The notes under the pieces: model-generated
Seen by the model: only the letters and a program-made list of their open reading frames with translations
The model's database searches: none
Told to the model about the DNA's origin: nothing
Position numbers and translations under genes: made by a program
From: Siphonodentalium dalli
Lineage: Eukaryota > Mollusca > Scaphopoda > Gadilida > Siphonodentaliidae
Assembly: GCA_032622095.1 (NCBI GenBank)
Contig: CP136062.1
Location: 9,637,710-9,701,709, forward strand
Direction of reading: 5' to 3'
DNA length: 64,000 nt
In this document: piece by piece, positions 11,364 through 24,735 of the stretch
Layout: every line of letters begins with the position of its first letter
Numbering within the stretch: position 1 is the stretch's first letter

Positions 11364-11816
11364 AGGTTACACTGGTGTAAATGTTTCCCATAGGCCTCAG
11401 TGCAAACGTTTTAGCGTATAGTGTTGGCAATATAAATGTTGGGTCCAAAATTTTCTTTAAATCTGAAAAATTGACATTTTGGGAAACTTTTTACACAAAA
11501 AAATCATGTCTGTCTAGCAGGGAATTCGCCTTTAAATCTTATGTTTTCGTAACTAGTGTCAGAACCGCATAAAAAAATACAGTCATATTTTAGACCACAC
11601 CAAAATATTCAAACTTCACTACAAAGGGTTAATTCCTGTGCCAATGGTTATTTTACCTATGGGAAATCATAGGGAAGAGGTGTGATGATTTTTTTATGTG
11701 AAAAGCACACAAGGCTATTGACCAATCAGGGCCCAGTGTCTATTTTATTCTCTCCTATATATTCCTCCCGCATCCGCTAGATGTCACTCGGAACCTTATT
11801 TACACCAGTGTAACCT
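11364..11816 (+). mobile_element. 453 bp MITE, copy 1
   Basis: Bounded by inverted repeats AGGTTACACTGGTGTAAAT and ATTTACACCAGTGTAACCT. It is identical to 12717-13169 except for about two bases. A 63-codon frame inside is identical in both copies but matches no family I know, and probably reflects recent duplication rather than coding. No TSD is apparent on either copy. Confidence 0.75.
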
Positions 11817-12716
11817 AAAGCGATAGCCCGCTTTTTCGCGGAATAATTGTAACTCCCTACATTTCTTCAGAATTGCCCATCAATGGAAAAAATGTGTTCA
11901 AAAACAATATCACCCCTATGGTTCTTTATTTATCACACACAATTTAACCCCACCCCCTTTAACAAATTATTCATCAAAAAGGCACAATTTTCCACCACCA
12001 GTCATGTTCAGGCCCCATTTTCACTCAGTTTTAGGGGTCTGGTGTTGCAAACTTGGATCAGCTATGGAAGACTGTACAATATTCTTTCCATGAGAGAACT
12101 TCTGGTGATGTGAGGTCATTGAGTCCAGATCTGATTAGCTGAGCATCAAGCGCATGACTTTATCAGCACATTGAAGAATAAAATATGACATTTTCAGGTC
12201 TGCAAGGGTGATCCAAGATAACTGGATGTGGGTGTATATTGAATTAGTTGAATAAAGATATGCTCTCTTTGAATTGCTGAAGCATTTTTTTAAATGTGTC
12301 CAAGTTTTAGTGCTATTAACCTTCAAATGACCATACCCACCAGTGGAAATGACACACTTTTATGATATATATCTGTATATCACTGGCTATAAAACCCAAA
12401 ATACTTGTTAGATTAGGTTCTTATAACAATTGATATATGTGTCGTTGACATGCTCATGTTATGGGTCATTTGCATTATCATGTGACTATTACCACCTTGA
12501 AATTTTTTGAAAATACCTTGAAAAATTGGCATTTTTTATGAAAAATCTTACTATTTTTTTGGCTGATGTAAGTGAAAGAAGACATCAGCAGCAAGAATAG
12601 CCACACCAAGCATGAGATATTCATTGGACTGAAAGACCAGGCTCTGTAAAATGCATTAAAATGCTTTAAAGTGACTCCCATGAATCAAAAATTATAAAAA
12701 GCTATTTTTTCCCTTT
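11817..12716. other. spacer between the two MITE copies
   Basis: 900 bp of AT-rich sequence inside the pogo-like element, with no gene or repeat that I can support. Small open frames on both strands look random. Confidence 0.5.
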
Positions 12717-13169
12717 AGGTTACACTGGTGTAAATGTTTCCCATAGGCCTCAGTGCTAACGTTTTAGCGTATAGTGTTGGCAATATAAATGTTGGGTCCA
12801 AAATTTTCTTTAAATCTGAAAAATTGACATTTTGGGAAACTTTTTACACAAAAAAATCATGTCTGTCTAGCAGGGAATTCGCCTTTAAATCTTATGTTTT
12901 CGTAACTAGTGTCAGAACCGCATAAACAAATACAGTCATATTTTAGACCACACCAAAATATTCAAACTTCACTACAAAGGGTTAATTCCTGTGCCAATGG
13001 TTATTTTACCTATGGGAAATCATAGGGAAGAGGTGTGATGATTTTTTTATGTGAAAAGCACACAAGGCTATTGACCAATCAGGGCCCAGTGTCTATTTTA
13101 TTCTCTCCTATATATTCCTCCCGCATCCGCTAGATGTCACTCGGAACCTTATTTACACCAGTGTAACCT
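12717..13169 (+). mobile_element. 453 bp MITE, copy 2
   Basis: Same length, ends and orientation as copy 1 at 11364-11816, with about two substitutions over 453 bp. Such identity over non-coding sequence means a very recent event: either two recent insertions or a local duplication. Confidence 0.75.
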
Positions 13170-13416
13170 TCACGTGCAATACTGCATAGTTTAACCAACG
13201 TTTCTGTTTCTTTCTTCGTTAATAAATTGGGGTGGTCTCTCAATGCAGGTGAAATTCGTGTTTTGAACCAAATATTAGGTGGTCGCGGTCGCGTTTGACA
13301 GGTGGCCGCATATTGAAGGTGATATATAGAATAAACCAGTCGGTGAACAGGAAATGAAGTCGGAAATAGCAGGGGATCGCGGTTGACTGTGGTCTCTCAA
13401 GACAGGTTTTACTGTA

Positions 13417-14125
13417 CTGTTATAGGCTCAAATTAGGAATGGGGATTATGGTACTTGTACACATACTCTTGCAAAAATAAATTCTACAGCATTTGATTGG
13501 CCGATATCTGATGGCAGGAACATTTTCTCATTTGATAATTTGACTCAATCTTAATATTTTAGACATTTCTGGGCGTCTGACAAATGTATTCAATTCCCTG
13601 AATCAATCTTAAGTGACAAATGTGCTCAGCTACATAAATTGCTATGAAAATATTTAACAACAAATGACCCCTCACAATCATAAGTCAATGAAAATAAAAT
13701 TGCAGTGAACCTAAAGCCTGTTCTTTCATTTCTTGAAGATTCCCTCCCGGGAATGGAATATTCTTTGGGTGCAGTTTAAATCTAAAAACAAATATTCACA
13801 AATAACAATATTAAATCCCCATATGGTTCAGTGTTAAAATACAAATCCCTTGCAGTGCCTAAATTTCACAGCATGCTTGACCAAATTAAGATCTAAGGAT
13901 CATAATAGTTCCACACAGGCACACACCGAGTTTCAAAAGATTCAGTTTAGTGGAACTGGAAAAGATTAACCACAGTTTGGCCATTTGGAGGCCTATTTCC
14001 AGGGCCGTCAGGACCACAGCCCTTCAATTTGATGACAACATTAGTTGTTGTGTTTAGAAGCACTGCAAAAGAATTTGTCACCTTCAAAAACCCTTAAACG
14101 TCCATATAATACCTCAAAAATGTCC
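13417..14125. repeat. degenerate ~150 bp repeat units, left part
   Basis: From about 13700 the sequence contains phrases such as GAGTTTCAAAAGATTC and AGTGGAACTGGAAAAG. They return in diverged form to the right of the hAT element (16950-17000). This suggests one pearl-like monomer array split by the hAT insertion at 14134-16845. The first 300 bp show nothing I recognise. Confidence 0.4.
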
Positions 14126-14133
14126 ATTTCCAA

Positions 14134-16845
14134 TAGAGATGGGCGGTTGTGATAATTTGCCTCGGTTTCGGTTTCGGAAAAAGAGTTGAGTCTCGGTTTC
14201 GGTTTCGGTTTTTATTAATAAAAATGACTAATGTGAACAAAATCTAATTATGCTTCACCATATTACAAAGAAACCACACCTATTTTATCACCATAACTTG
14301 TGAGGTACATGACTACATGTCATTTTATAATTGTAAATTATGTATCATATTGTTATTATTATTACTATTATATTGTTAATGTCCATGTCGAGTGGCAGCG
14401 CTAGAATGCAAGTGAGTCTGTGTATTGTGTATGACTGCAGTTCAGCATCATATGATCATAAGTGTGAAATAATATAATGATCATTTATATTGGCATAAAA
14501 CTAATGTGTGTGACTAGATATATGTGTATAGTTATGATTTGAAAAATAAAATTTGAAATAAACAACAAAATGAAAATAAAACATGACTAGAATCTCTCAA
14601 TCACATTATCTGGCTATCTGCCTATTACCATATTTAGGGAACATAATACTGTACACACTATACATGCATCCAATACAAGTCACCTGAATGAGAGCTATTT
14701 CTCAACAGTTTACCGACAAACGGTATAATTCATTCCGGCTCCGATTCCGGCATAACATTTTTAATCAACGGCGCACAAATCTATTTGACGATTTAATTAA
14801 CATCCAAACAGTGATAACGAGAGGCCGATCACGATCGGCAGATGTTTAACCCATCCCTTGGCGATAATAAATTGTTATGATCAGAATCATAATCGTTTAT
14901 TGTTGAATTATAGAGTATACTGTTATGATCTAAAGTAGTATATGACAAATGTACATAATAACCAGTAATAACACAAATTATTGGAATGTATGAGTCAATA
15001 TAGAAGGGTTAATATAACATCTAAACTCTAGAGCCTGTCACCACTACCATAGTGTAAGCAGTTCTATTCATGTTGTTGCAAATTGCCATGTGAGATATCA
15101 AAATAATATAATTATTTATTTAATGGAAACGGTTAAAAGACATGGAATGGGTAAAAGGGGTTAAATCACCTATCTCTGCCCTGTTTGATCCAATGTAGTC
15201 CCATCATCCAAGGACTTAGAGAGCTCCATTGGTCTAGTTAAATAAATTCACATGGCTAAGTTGTGGTTAAAAAGATAGCTAAATCAATTTATCCAATAAT
15301 TCACTTATCTGTGTCTTATACAGAGCTAACATATGAGGGCTATAAATAACTCTCAAAGCAATAAACTATATTGTCTTTTATCTTGCTCACAGAGAAGCAG
15401 GTATTCATTAATTGTAAGTTACTTGGGTTATAATCTGGATAATTCTTAGTTTAAAAAGGGCCATATCTCTGGTATAACAAATTGGATCTAACCCATATTC
15501 AAACTCGTTCTGTATTTTGAGTTGAGAAACTCACATACCAAATTTGGTTCCTATCAGATGAAAAATGGTTGATTTATCGAAGTACATGTATGTGTGAATT
15601 ATATGTCAAAGGACCATAACTCCATTAAAAATCCGATCAAACCCATATTCGAACTCAATCTGTATGTTGGTCTGAGAAACTCATACACCAAATTTGGTTC
15701 CAATCAGATAAAAAATGTTAGAGTTATGGCAGAATTAATGAATTCTAATTCGAAAAAGGGCCATAACTCCGTAAAAAAAACTCGGATCAAACCCATATTC
15801 GAACTCAATCTGTATTTTGGGCCGAGAAACTCACATACCAAATTTGGTTCCTATCAGTTGAAAAATGGTTGATTTATCGAAGTACATGTATGTGTGAATT
15901 ATATGTCAAAGGACCATAACTCCATTAAAAATCCGATCAAACCCATATTTGAACTCAATCTGTATGTTGGTCTGAGAAACTCATACACCAAATTTGGTTC
16001 CAATCAGATAAAAAATGTTAGAGTTATGGCAGAATTAATGAATTCTAATTCGAAAAAGGGCCATAACTCCGTAAAAAAAACTCGGATCAAACCCATATTC
16101 GAATTCAATCTGTATTTTGGGCCGAGAAACTCACATACCAAATTTGGTTCCGATCAGATAAAAAATGTTTGAGTTATGGCAGAATGTGTGCATTCTAAGT
16201 AAAAAAAGGGCCACAACTCTGTAAAAAAAAGTCGGATCAAACCCATATTCGAACTCGATCTGTATTTTGGGCTGAAAACCCCATATACAAATTTTGGTTT
16301 TGATCAGGTAAAAAATGTTTGAGTTATCGCATTACACGTAAAGTGTCTACGGACGGACAGACAGACAGACGGACGGACGGACGAACGACGAGTGGTCAAT
16401 CCGGACGTTGACACTATGTGTACCATACTATGGTATGGGTACACATAAAAACTAATAGGGAATGCGGGTAACAATCATTGATACCTTTTGATATCGTATC
16501 CTCGCTTATCAAATTCACCTTTCAGAGTATTTGTACGGCCTTAATGATTAAAAGAACATGAGAAATAAATTGACTTGTGTTGTGTTTACTACGGCGAAAA
16601 TAGGTGTACACGGAAGCAACGTAATTAATTCGTTGCGCGATTTCACCATGCGAACTCCTTTCTGCATATATTACAGGCGGCACACTTAGATTTCTTATCT
16701 TTCTTTGATAAATATTTCCACACAGGACTCGTCGTGCTCTGCCATGATTACAGGAAGTTGTGACAACCAACTTACCACGGTTGTCATTTCCGGTTTTTCC
16801 CGAAACCGAAACCGAACTGATTCCACGGTTAACCGCCCATCTCTA
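14134..16845. mobile_element. hAT transposon, non-autonomous
   Basis: The ends TAGAGATGGGCGGTT and AACCGCCCATCTCTA are perfect inverted repeats, bordered by the identical 8 bp ATTTCCAA (14126-14133 and 16846-16853). The 8 bp TSD and TAGAG start place it in the hAT superfamily. Subterminal CGGTTTCGGTTTCGG tracts occur at both ends. No transposase frame remains. Most of the right half is a pearl-like tandem array that must have inserted or expanded inside it. Confidence 0.85.
15440..16450 (+). mobile_element. pearl-like Helitron-derived tandem-repeat element
   Basis: About six monomers of ~150 bp share the phrases CCATAACTCC, ACCCATATTCGAACTC and CCAAATTTGGTTCC. They are organised as a ~300 bp higher-order unit: 15594-15893 and 15894-16193 are almost identical. 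The array ends in a GACG/GACA tetranucleotide tract (16345-16392), then a hairpin TGTGTACCATAC...GTATGGGTACACA (16418-16446). Core repeats, a GACG-type microsatellite and a 3' hairpin in that order are the described layout of bivalve pearl/Helitron-derived elements. The outer ends were not located. Confidence 0.65.
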
Positions 16846-16853
16846 ATTTCCAA

Positions 16854-17230
16854 TATGGTTCTATGTAAATTACAAAGTTCCATGCAGCCTTTAAAAATAA
16901 ATCAACTATGGCACCTTGGACAAAATAAGATCTATGAGTCTTAACAATGTCCAATACTAAGTTTCAAAAGATTCTGCCTGGTAGAACTTGAGAAGCTTTA
17001 AAAAATATAAATTTAAAATATGGTTTGTGGCCCCTAATTCGCATTACAGCCCCTATTTAACAAATTTGAGCCATAACCACCCTTCAGTTAAAATTTGAGC
17101 TCAATTGGCCCAGTAGTTCTAGATCTGGAGAAGTCCTTTTTAGAAATTGTTGACACACAGCTAATGGACAGCGGACAAAAAGTGACAACTATAGCTCTTG
17201 CTGATACTTCGTACTGGTGAGGATCGTTTT
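16854..17230. repeat. degenerate ~150 bp repeat units, right part
   Basis: This continues the array seen at 13700-14125 after the hAT insertion, with AAGTTTCAAAAGATTC at about 16963 and a GGACAGCGGACAAAAAGTGA tail near 17165. That tail resembles the degenerated microsatellite end of a pearl-like element. Confidence 0.4.
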
Positions 17231-17860
17231 GCTATATCTGTATTAAGCCATACGATTAACACTTACAAAGCATTGTCTGACTTGACAAACACCTTCTCGC
17301 CGCCTTCCTGTTGTACCAATTCTGCTGGCCACAATACTAATGTTTTGGGAATCTTTGCCCACACAAATCTGGGAAAAAAAACAGTTGAATGGCATGTCAG
17401 AGCGGGAAAAGTAACACATTCCATCTCACACAAATTCAAATAAAATTTATTTCTATCAATCAAATGTTAGGGCTATCCTTGTCATGTGTATACACATCTA
17501 GTCTGAGACTCACCATGTTGTGTTCTAATAACATTGATATTGTAAAGAACTTCAGAGTTTACTATCCATGTGTACAGTGACATAAGATGCTATATGGCCC
17601 ATTGCCAGTGAACTTTACATCATAAAACATATAATTCATGAACTTCATGTATCGGATGCAGATATATCTCAAATGAAAGTGACAATGACACTGTAGCTCA
17701 ACTTAGGTAGGGGAATAATTTAATGGTCGACAGTAAATGGAGGAATAGGAAAAGTGCTAATTGAAATGTCTAAGTAAGACTAGATGTACAGGTCAATATC
17801 AACATTTATAACAGGTTTCATAATGATCGGATCAGGGATGTGGTGATTATGGTGTGCCAA
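17231..17860. other. no gene recognised
   Basis: Unique-looking sequence with only short frames. Nothing supportable. Confidence 0.5.
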
Positions 17861-20835
17861 AGGATTTATTGATGCAAAGAGTAAATTCTAAAATGGCCAA
17901 CGGCAGCCATCTTTTTTTCCGAATTACCCCAAAATGACTTGTTCCCATCTACAGCCTTTACAAATCTCATAATGATCTGATCAAAGATATGACCTGTAGC
18001 CTGTGCCAATGGATTTAGTCATGCAAAGAGTAAAATCCAAGATGGCTGCTGGCGGCCATGTTTTTCGGCTGAACAACCCCAAAATGACTCGTTTCCCATC
18101 TACATGTCATTGTTAACATACATGACAAATTTCTTGAAGTTCCGACCAAAGCTACGACCTGTAGCCCGCACCAAAGGATTTATTCATGCAAAGAGTAAAA
18201 TCCAATATGGCTGCTGGCGGACATGTTTTTTAGCCAAACGACCCCAAAATGACTCGTTCCCATCTACATGTTAATATTAACATCCATGATAAATATCATG
18301 ATGATCAGACAAACAGTACGACCTGTAGCCCGTGCCAATGGATTGAATTTTGAAATCCAAGATGGCTGCCAGCGGCCATGTTTATTGGCCGTATGACCCC
18401 AAAATGACTCGTTCCCATATACATATCAATATTCATGACAAATTTCATAAAGGTCAGACCAAAGGTACGACCTGTAACCCGCGCCAAAGGATTTAGTCAT
18501 TGAAAGAGTAAAATCCAAGATGGCTGCTGGCGGCCATGTTTTTTGGCCGAACGACCCCAAAATCACTCGTTCCCATCTACATGTCATTGTTAACATCCAT
18601 GACAAATTTCATGAAGTTCTGACCAAAGCTACAACCTGTAGCCCGCGCCAAAGAATTTAGTCATGCAAAGAGTAAAATCCAAGATGGCTGCTGGCGGCCA
18701 TGTTTTTTGGCTGAACGACCCCAAAATCACTCGTTCCCATCTACATGTCAATGTTAACATCCATGACAAATTTCATGATGATCAGACGAACAGCACGACC
18801 TGTAGCCCGAGCCAATGGATTGAATTTTGAAATCCAAAATGGCCACCAGCGGCCATGTTTTTTGGCCGAATGACCCCAAAATGACTCGTTCCCATCTACA
18901 TGTCAATGTCAACATTCATAACAAAATTCATAAAGATCAGACCATAGGTACGACCTGTAGCCCGCGCCAAAGGATTTAGTCATGCAAAGAGTAAAATCCA
19001 TGATGGCTGCTGGCGGCCATGTTTTTTGGCCGAACAACCCCAAAATCACTAGTTCCCATCTACATGTCATTGTTAACATCCATGACAAATTTCATGAAGT
19101 TCTGATCAAAACTACGACCTGTAGCCTGCGCCAAAGGATTTAGTCATGCAAAGAGTAAAATCCAAGATGGCTGCCAGCGGCCATGTTTTTTGGCCGTATG
19201 ACCCCAAAATGACTCGTTCCCATATACATGTCAATATCAATTTTCATGACAAAATTCATAAAGATCAGACCATAGGTACGACCTGTAGCCCGCGCCAAAG
19301 GATTTAGTCATGCAAAGAGTAAAATCCATGATGGCTGCTGGCGGCCATGTTTTTTGGCCGAACAACCCCAAAATCACTAGTTCCCATCTACATGTCATTG
19401 TTAACATCCATGACAAATTGCATGAAGTTCTGATCAAAACTACGACCTGTAACCCGCGCCAAAGGATTTAGTCATGCAAAGAGTAAAATCCAAGATGGCT
19501 GCTGGCGGCCATGTTTTTTGGCTGAACGACCCCAAAATCACTCGTTCCCATCAATATGTCAATATTAACATCCATGACAAATTTCATGATGATCAGACGA
19601 ACAGCACGACCTGTAGCCCGCGCCAATGGATTGAATTTTGAAATCCAAAATGGCCACCAGCGGCCATGTTTTTTGGCCGAATGACCCCAAAATGACTCGT
19701 TCCCATCTGCATGTCAATGTCAACATTCATGACAAAATTCATAAAGATCAGACCATAGGTACGACCTGTAGCCCGCGCCAAAGGATTTAGTCATGCAAAG
19801 AGTAAAATCCATGATGGCTGCTGGCGGCCATGTTTTTTGGCCGAACAACCCCAAAATCACTCGTTCCCATCCACATGTCATTGTTAACATCCATGACAAA
19901 TTTCATGAAGTTCTGATCAAAACTACGACCTGTAGCCTGCGCCAAAGGATTTAGTCATGCAAAGAGTAAAATCCAAGATGGCTGCCAGCGGCCATGTTTT
20001 TTGGCCGAACTACCCCAAAATGACTCGTTCCCATCTACATGTCAATGTTAACATCCATGACAAATTTCATAATGATCAGACGAACAGTACGACCTGTAGA
20101 CCGCGCCGATGGATTGAATTTTGAAATCTAAAATGGCCACCAGCGGCCATGTTTTTTGGCCGAATGACCCCAAAATGACTCGTTCCCATCTACATGTCAA
20201 TGTCAACATTCATGACAAATTTCATAAAGATCAGACCAAAGGTACGACCTGTAGCCCGCGCCAAAGGATTTAGTCATGCAAAGAGTAAAATCCAAGATGG
20301 CTGCTGGCGGCCATGTTTTTTGGCCGAACAACCCCAAAATCACTCGTTCCCATCTACATGTCATTGTTAACATCCATGACAAATTTCATGAAGTTCCGAT
20401 CAAAACTACGACCTGTAGCCTGCGCCAAAGGATTTAGTCATGCAAAGAGTAAAATCCAAGATGGCTGCTGACGGCCATGTTTTTTGGCCGAACGACCCCA
20501 AAATGACTCGTTCCCATCTACATGTCAATATTAACATCCATGACAAATTTCATGATGATCAAACGAACAGTACGACCTGTAGCCCGCGCCAATGGATTTA
20601 ATTTTGAAATCCAAGATGGCCACCAGCAGCCATGTTTTTTGGCCGAATGACCCCAAAATGACTCGTTCCCATCTACATGTCAATATTCATGCAAAATTTC
20701 ATAAAGATCAGACCAAAGGTACGACCTGTAGCCCGCGCCAAAGGAAATTGTTGACGGACACACGGACGACGGACGCCAAGCCATGGCAATAGCTCAAACT
20801 TACAAAAGTAAGTTGAGCTAATAATATAGGGTAGC
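17861..20835 (+). mobile_element. pearl-like element, ~18 monomers of ~160 bp
   Basis: About eighteen monomers share AAGATGGCTGCTGGCGGCCA, CCCCAAAATGACTCGTTCCC and TACGACCTGTAGCCCGCGCC. A variant monomer (AAATGGCCACCAGCGGCCAT) returns at about 18838, 19648, 20132 and 20616, so there is a higher-order period of three (484 bp) with one five-unit interval. After a broken GACGGAC microsatellite (20752-20780) comes the hairpin AGCTCAAACTTAC-AAAA-GTAAGTTGAGCT (20790-20819). As in the array at 15440, the order is monomers, tetranucleotide tract, hairpin. Short open frames inside are by-products of the repeats. Confidence 0.7.
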
Positions 20836-21170
20836 ATCTATGATGTATGGTAGTGTATGGGCATGCTAGGAACGAGAATGCGATGTGTGTCCACTTACAA
20901 GTACGTTGTGAAGAACATTATTCGAGTAGATTTAGGATTATGTATCGCGTATGACTATTAATGTTCGTTGCATTATAGAGCACAATCGGGACATCCTTTG
21001 TTTTTACAGCGTACATTTTCTGGGTAATTTCTCAGCATGGCTGTCTGTAAGCGCTTCTTCATTGTGTGCCTGCTTTGGCAAGAAGTATAGACTTTTTCCA
21101 TATTGTTCCATGTTGTGGGGAAGGCGTGGTGGGGTAGGTTTCCTGACCAGTCAGTTCTAGGAAGTTCCAA
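20836..21170. other. no gene recognised
   Basis: Linker between the ~160 bp array and the next tandem array. Two ~65-codon frames on opposite strands carry no recognisable domain. Confidence 0.5.
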
Positions 21171-21714
21171 CAGTACATGTACATCACAGGCACTATTTTT
21201 TTCTCGATTAATTTTTAAGTCTAATTAAGACACATTATTTACATGGACACTATTGTCACACATGTACAGTATGCACATCATTGCAATTTTGCCTGTCGAT
21301 TCATTTTTAAGTTTAAATGGGACAAAATATTATATGAACATTATAGCCACATGGTACGATGGATGCAATTAGATGTACATCAGCAGTGCAATTATGCCAC
21401 TTGGTTCATTTTTATTTTTAATTATAAATGAGACACATTATTTACATGGACATTATTAGTCACATAATTCAATGGACGCATATACATGAACATCACTGGT
21501 GCAATTTTGCCTCTCGTTTCATTTTAATTTTAATGCTTAAATGAGACACGATATTACATGGACATTATAGTATTAAACATAATACAAACTACAAAGGATG
21601 CATAGTTGCATACTAGTACATGTGTACTTGTACAACAACACAATATCACCTCTTGATTCATTTTTATTTTTAAAGTTTAAATGAGAAAAATTATTAAATG
21701 GACATTATAATCAC
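21171..21714 (+). repeat. old ~100-120 bp tandem array, left flank
   Basis: About five diverged units share TTTCTCGATT(A/C)ATTTTTAAG, GACACATTATTTACATGGAC and CGATGGATGCA. The unit contains a degenerate version of the 45 bp satellite monomer that follows, so the satellite appears to be an expansion of part of this unit. Confidence 0.6.
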
Positions 21715-24540
21715 ATAATACGATGGATGCATATACATCTGACACTGTACATCACATTTATAATACGATGGATGCATATACATCTGACACTGTACATCAC
21801 ATTTATAATACGATGGATGCATATACATCTGACACTGTACATCACATTTATAATACGATGGATGCATATACATCTGACACTGTACATCACATTTATAATA
21901 CGATGGATGCATATACATCTGACACTGTACATCACATTTATAATACGATGGATGCATATACATCTGACACTGTACATCACATTTATAATACGATGGATGC
22001 ATATACATCTGACACTGTACATCACATTTATAATACGATGGATGCATATACATCTGACACTGTACATCACATTTATAATACGATGGATGCATATACATCT
22101 GACACTGTACATCACATTTATAATACGATGGATGCATATACATCTGACACTGTACATCACATTTATAATACGATGGATGCATATACATCTGACACTGTAC
22201 ATCACATTTATAATACGATGGATGCATATACATCTGACACTGTACATCACATTTATAATACGATGGATGCATATACATCTGACACTGTACATCACATTTA
22301 TAATACGATGGATGCATATACATCTGACACTGTACATCACATTTATAATACGATGGATGCATATACATGACACTGTACATCACATTTATAATACGATGGA
22401 TGCATATACATCTGACACTGTACATCACATTTATAATACGATGGATGCATATACATCTGACACTGTACATCACATTTATAATACGATGGATGCATATACA
22501 TCTGACACTGTACATCACATTTATAATACGATGGATGCATATACATCTGACACTGTACATCACATTTATAATACGATGGATGCATATACATCTGACACTG
22601 TACATCACATTTATAATACGATGGATGCATATACATCTGACACTGTACATCACATTTATAATACGATGGATGCATATACATCTGACACTGTACATCACAT
22701 TTATAATACGATGGATGCATATACATCTGACACTGTACATCACATTTATAATACGATGGATGCATATACATCTGACACTGTACATCACATTTATAATACG
22801 ATGGATGCATATACATCTGACACTGTACATCACATTTATAATACGATGGATGCATATACATCTGACACTGTACATCACATTTATAATACGATGGATGCAT
22901 ATACATCTGACACTGTACATCACATTTATAATACGATGGATGCATATACATCTGACACTGTACATCACATTTATAATACGATGGATGCATATACATCTGA
23001 CACTGTACATCACATTTATAATACGATGGATGCATATACATCTGACACTGTACATCACATTTATAATACGATGGATGCATATACATCTGACACTGTACAT
23101 CACATTTATAATACGATGGATGCATATACATCTGACACTGTACATCACATTTATAATACGATGGATGCATATACATCTGACACTGTACATCACATTTATA
23201 ATACGATGGATGCATATACATCTGACACTGTACATCACATTTATAATACGATGGATGCATATACATCTGACACTGTACATCACATTTATAATACGATGGA
23301 TGCATATACATCTGACACTGTACATCACATTTATAATACGATGGATGCATATACATCTGACACTGTACATCACATTTATAATACGATGGATGCATATACA
23401 TCTGACACTGTACATCACATTTATAATACGATGGATGCATATACATCTGACACTGTACATCACATTTATAATACGATGGATGCATATACATCTGACACTG
23501 TACATCACATTTATAATACGATGGATGCATATACATCTGACACTGTACATCACATTTATAATACGATGGATGCATATACATCTGACACTGTACATCACAT
23601 TTATAATACGATGGATGCATATACATCTGACACTGTACATCACATTTATAATACGATGGATGCATATACATCTGACACTGTACATCACATTTATAATACG
23701 ATGGATGCATATACATCTGACACTGTACATCACATTTATAATACGATGGATGCATATACATCTGACACTGTACATCACATTTATAATACGATGGATGCAT
23801 ATACATCTGACACTGTACATCACATTTATAATACGATGGATGCATATACATCTGACACTGTACATCACATTTATAATACGATGGATGCATATACATCTGA
23901 CACTGTACATCACATTTATAATACGATGGATGCATATACATCTGACACTGTACATCACATTTATAATACGATGGATGCATATACATCTGACACTGTACAT
24001 CACATTTATAATACGATGGATGCATATACATCTGACACTGTACATCACATTTATAATACGATGGATGCATATACATCTGACACTGTACATCACATTTATA
24101 ATACGATGGATGCATATACATCTGACACTGTACATCACATTTATAATACGATGGATGCATATACATCTGACACTGTACATCACATTTATAATACGATGGA
24201 TGCATATACATCTGACACTGTACATCACATTTATAATACGATGGATGCATATACATCTGACACTGTACATCACATTTATAATACGATGGATGCATATACA
24301 TCTGACACTGTACATCACATTTATAATACGATGGATGCATATACATCTGACACTGTACATCACATTTATAATACGATGGATACATATACATCTGACACTG
24401 TACATCACATTTATAATACGATGGATGCATATACATCTGACACTGTACATCACATAATACGATGGATGCATATACATCTGACACTGTACATCACATTTAT
24501 AATACGATGGATGCATATACATCTGACACTGTACATCACA
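21715..24540 (+). repeat. 45 bp satellite, ~62 near-identical copies
   Basis: The monomer begins CGATGGATGCATATACATCT and ends CATCACATTTATAATA, and repeats without change for about 62 units. I see only three departures: a 2 bp deletion near 22369, a G-to-A at about 24382, and a 4 bp deletion near 24455. Because 45 is a multiple of three and few stops fall in the unit, long open frames of up to about 1000 codons exist on both strands. They are not genes. The homogeneity implies very recent expansion or gene conversion; copy number in an assembly is likely to be uncertain. Confidence 0.95.
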
Positions 24541-24735
24541 GCAGAAACTTTGACTTTCTATTCAATTTTAAGTCTAAGCGAGACTGAGAGACTGAGACAC
24601 ATTATTATTACATGGACAATATGGTCCCATAATATGATGGATGGATCTACATGTACATCACTGGCACTACTTTTTTCTCGATTCATTGTAAGTTTGAGTT
24701 TACGCAAGGAGACAATCATTACCATCATCTGATAT
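24541..24735 (+). repeat. old ~110 bp tandem array, right flank
   Basis: After the last 45 bp unit the older repeat resumes: GACACATTATTATTACATGG, ATGATGGATGGATCTACATG and TTTTTTCTCGATTCATTG match the units at 21171-21714. So the 45 bp satellite sits inside the older array. Confidence 0.55.

Larger units (their letters stand above)
10366..13414. mobile_element. pogo-like (Tc1/mariner) transposon
   Basis: The left end CAGTAAAACCTGTCTTGAGA and its inverted copy at the right end (…TCTCAAGACAGGTTTTACTG) extend about 26 bp. Each is bordered by TA (10364-10365 and 13415-13416). The CAGTAAAACC start is typical of pogo/Tigger ends. The DNA-binding part of a pogo-type transposase survives on the minus strand at 10535-10726. 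Two 453 bp MITE copies have inserted later. The subterminal motif AGACAGGTGGTC recurs near 10420 and, in related form, near 13280-13310. Confidence 0.8.

Noticed and set aside
11364-13169. LTR pair of a short retrotransposon
   Set aside because: The direct repeats end in inverted AGGTTACAC, not TG...CA. There is no primer-binding site, and the interior lacks coding sequence.
15594-16172. Two almost identical 92-codon frames
   Set aside because: They are the 300 bp higher-order unit of the pearl-like array, not genes.
21727-24732. Open frames of 700-1000 codons on both strands
   Set aside because: They are stop-free readings of the 45 bp satellite in several phases at once, repeat one 15-residue motif, and have no regulatory context.
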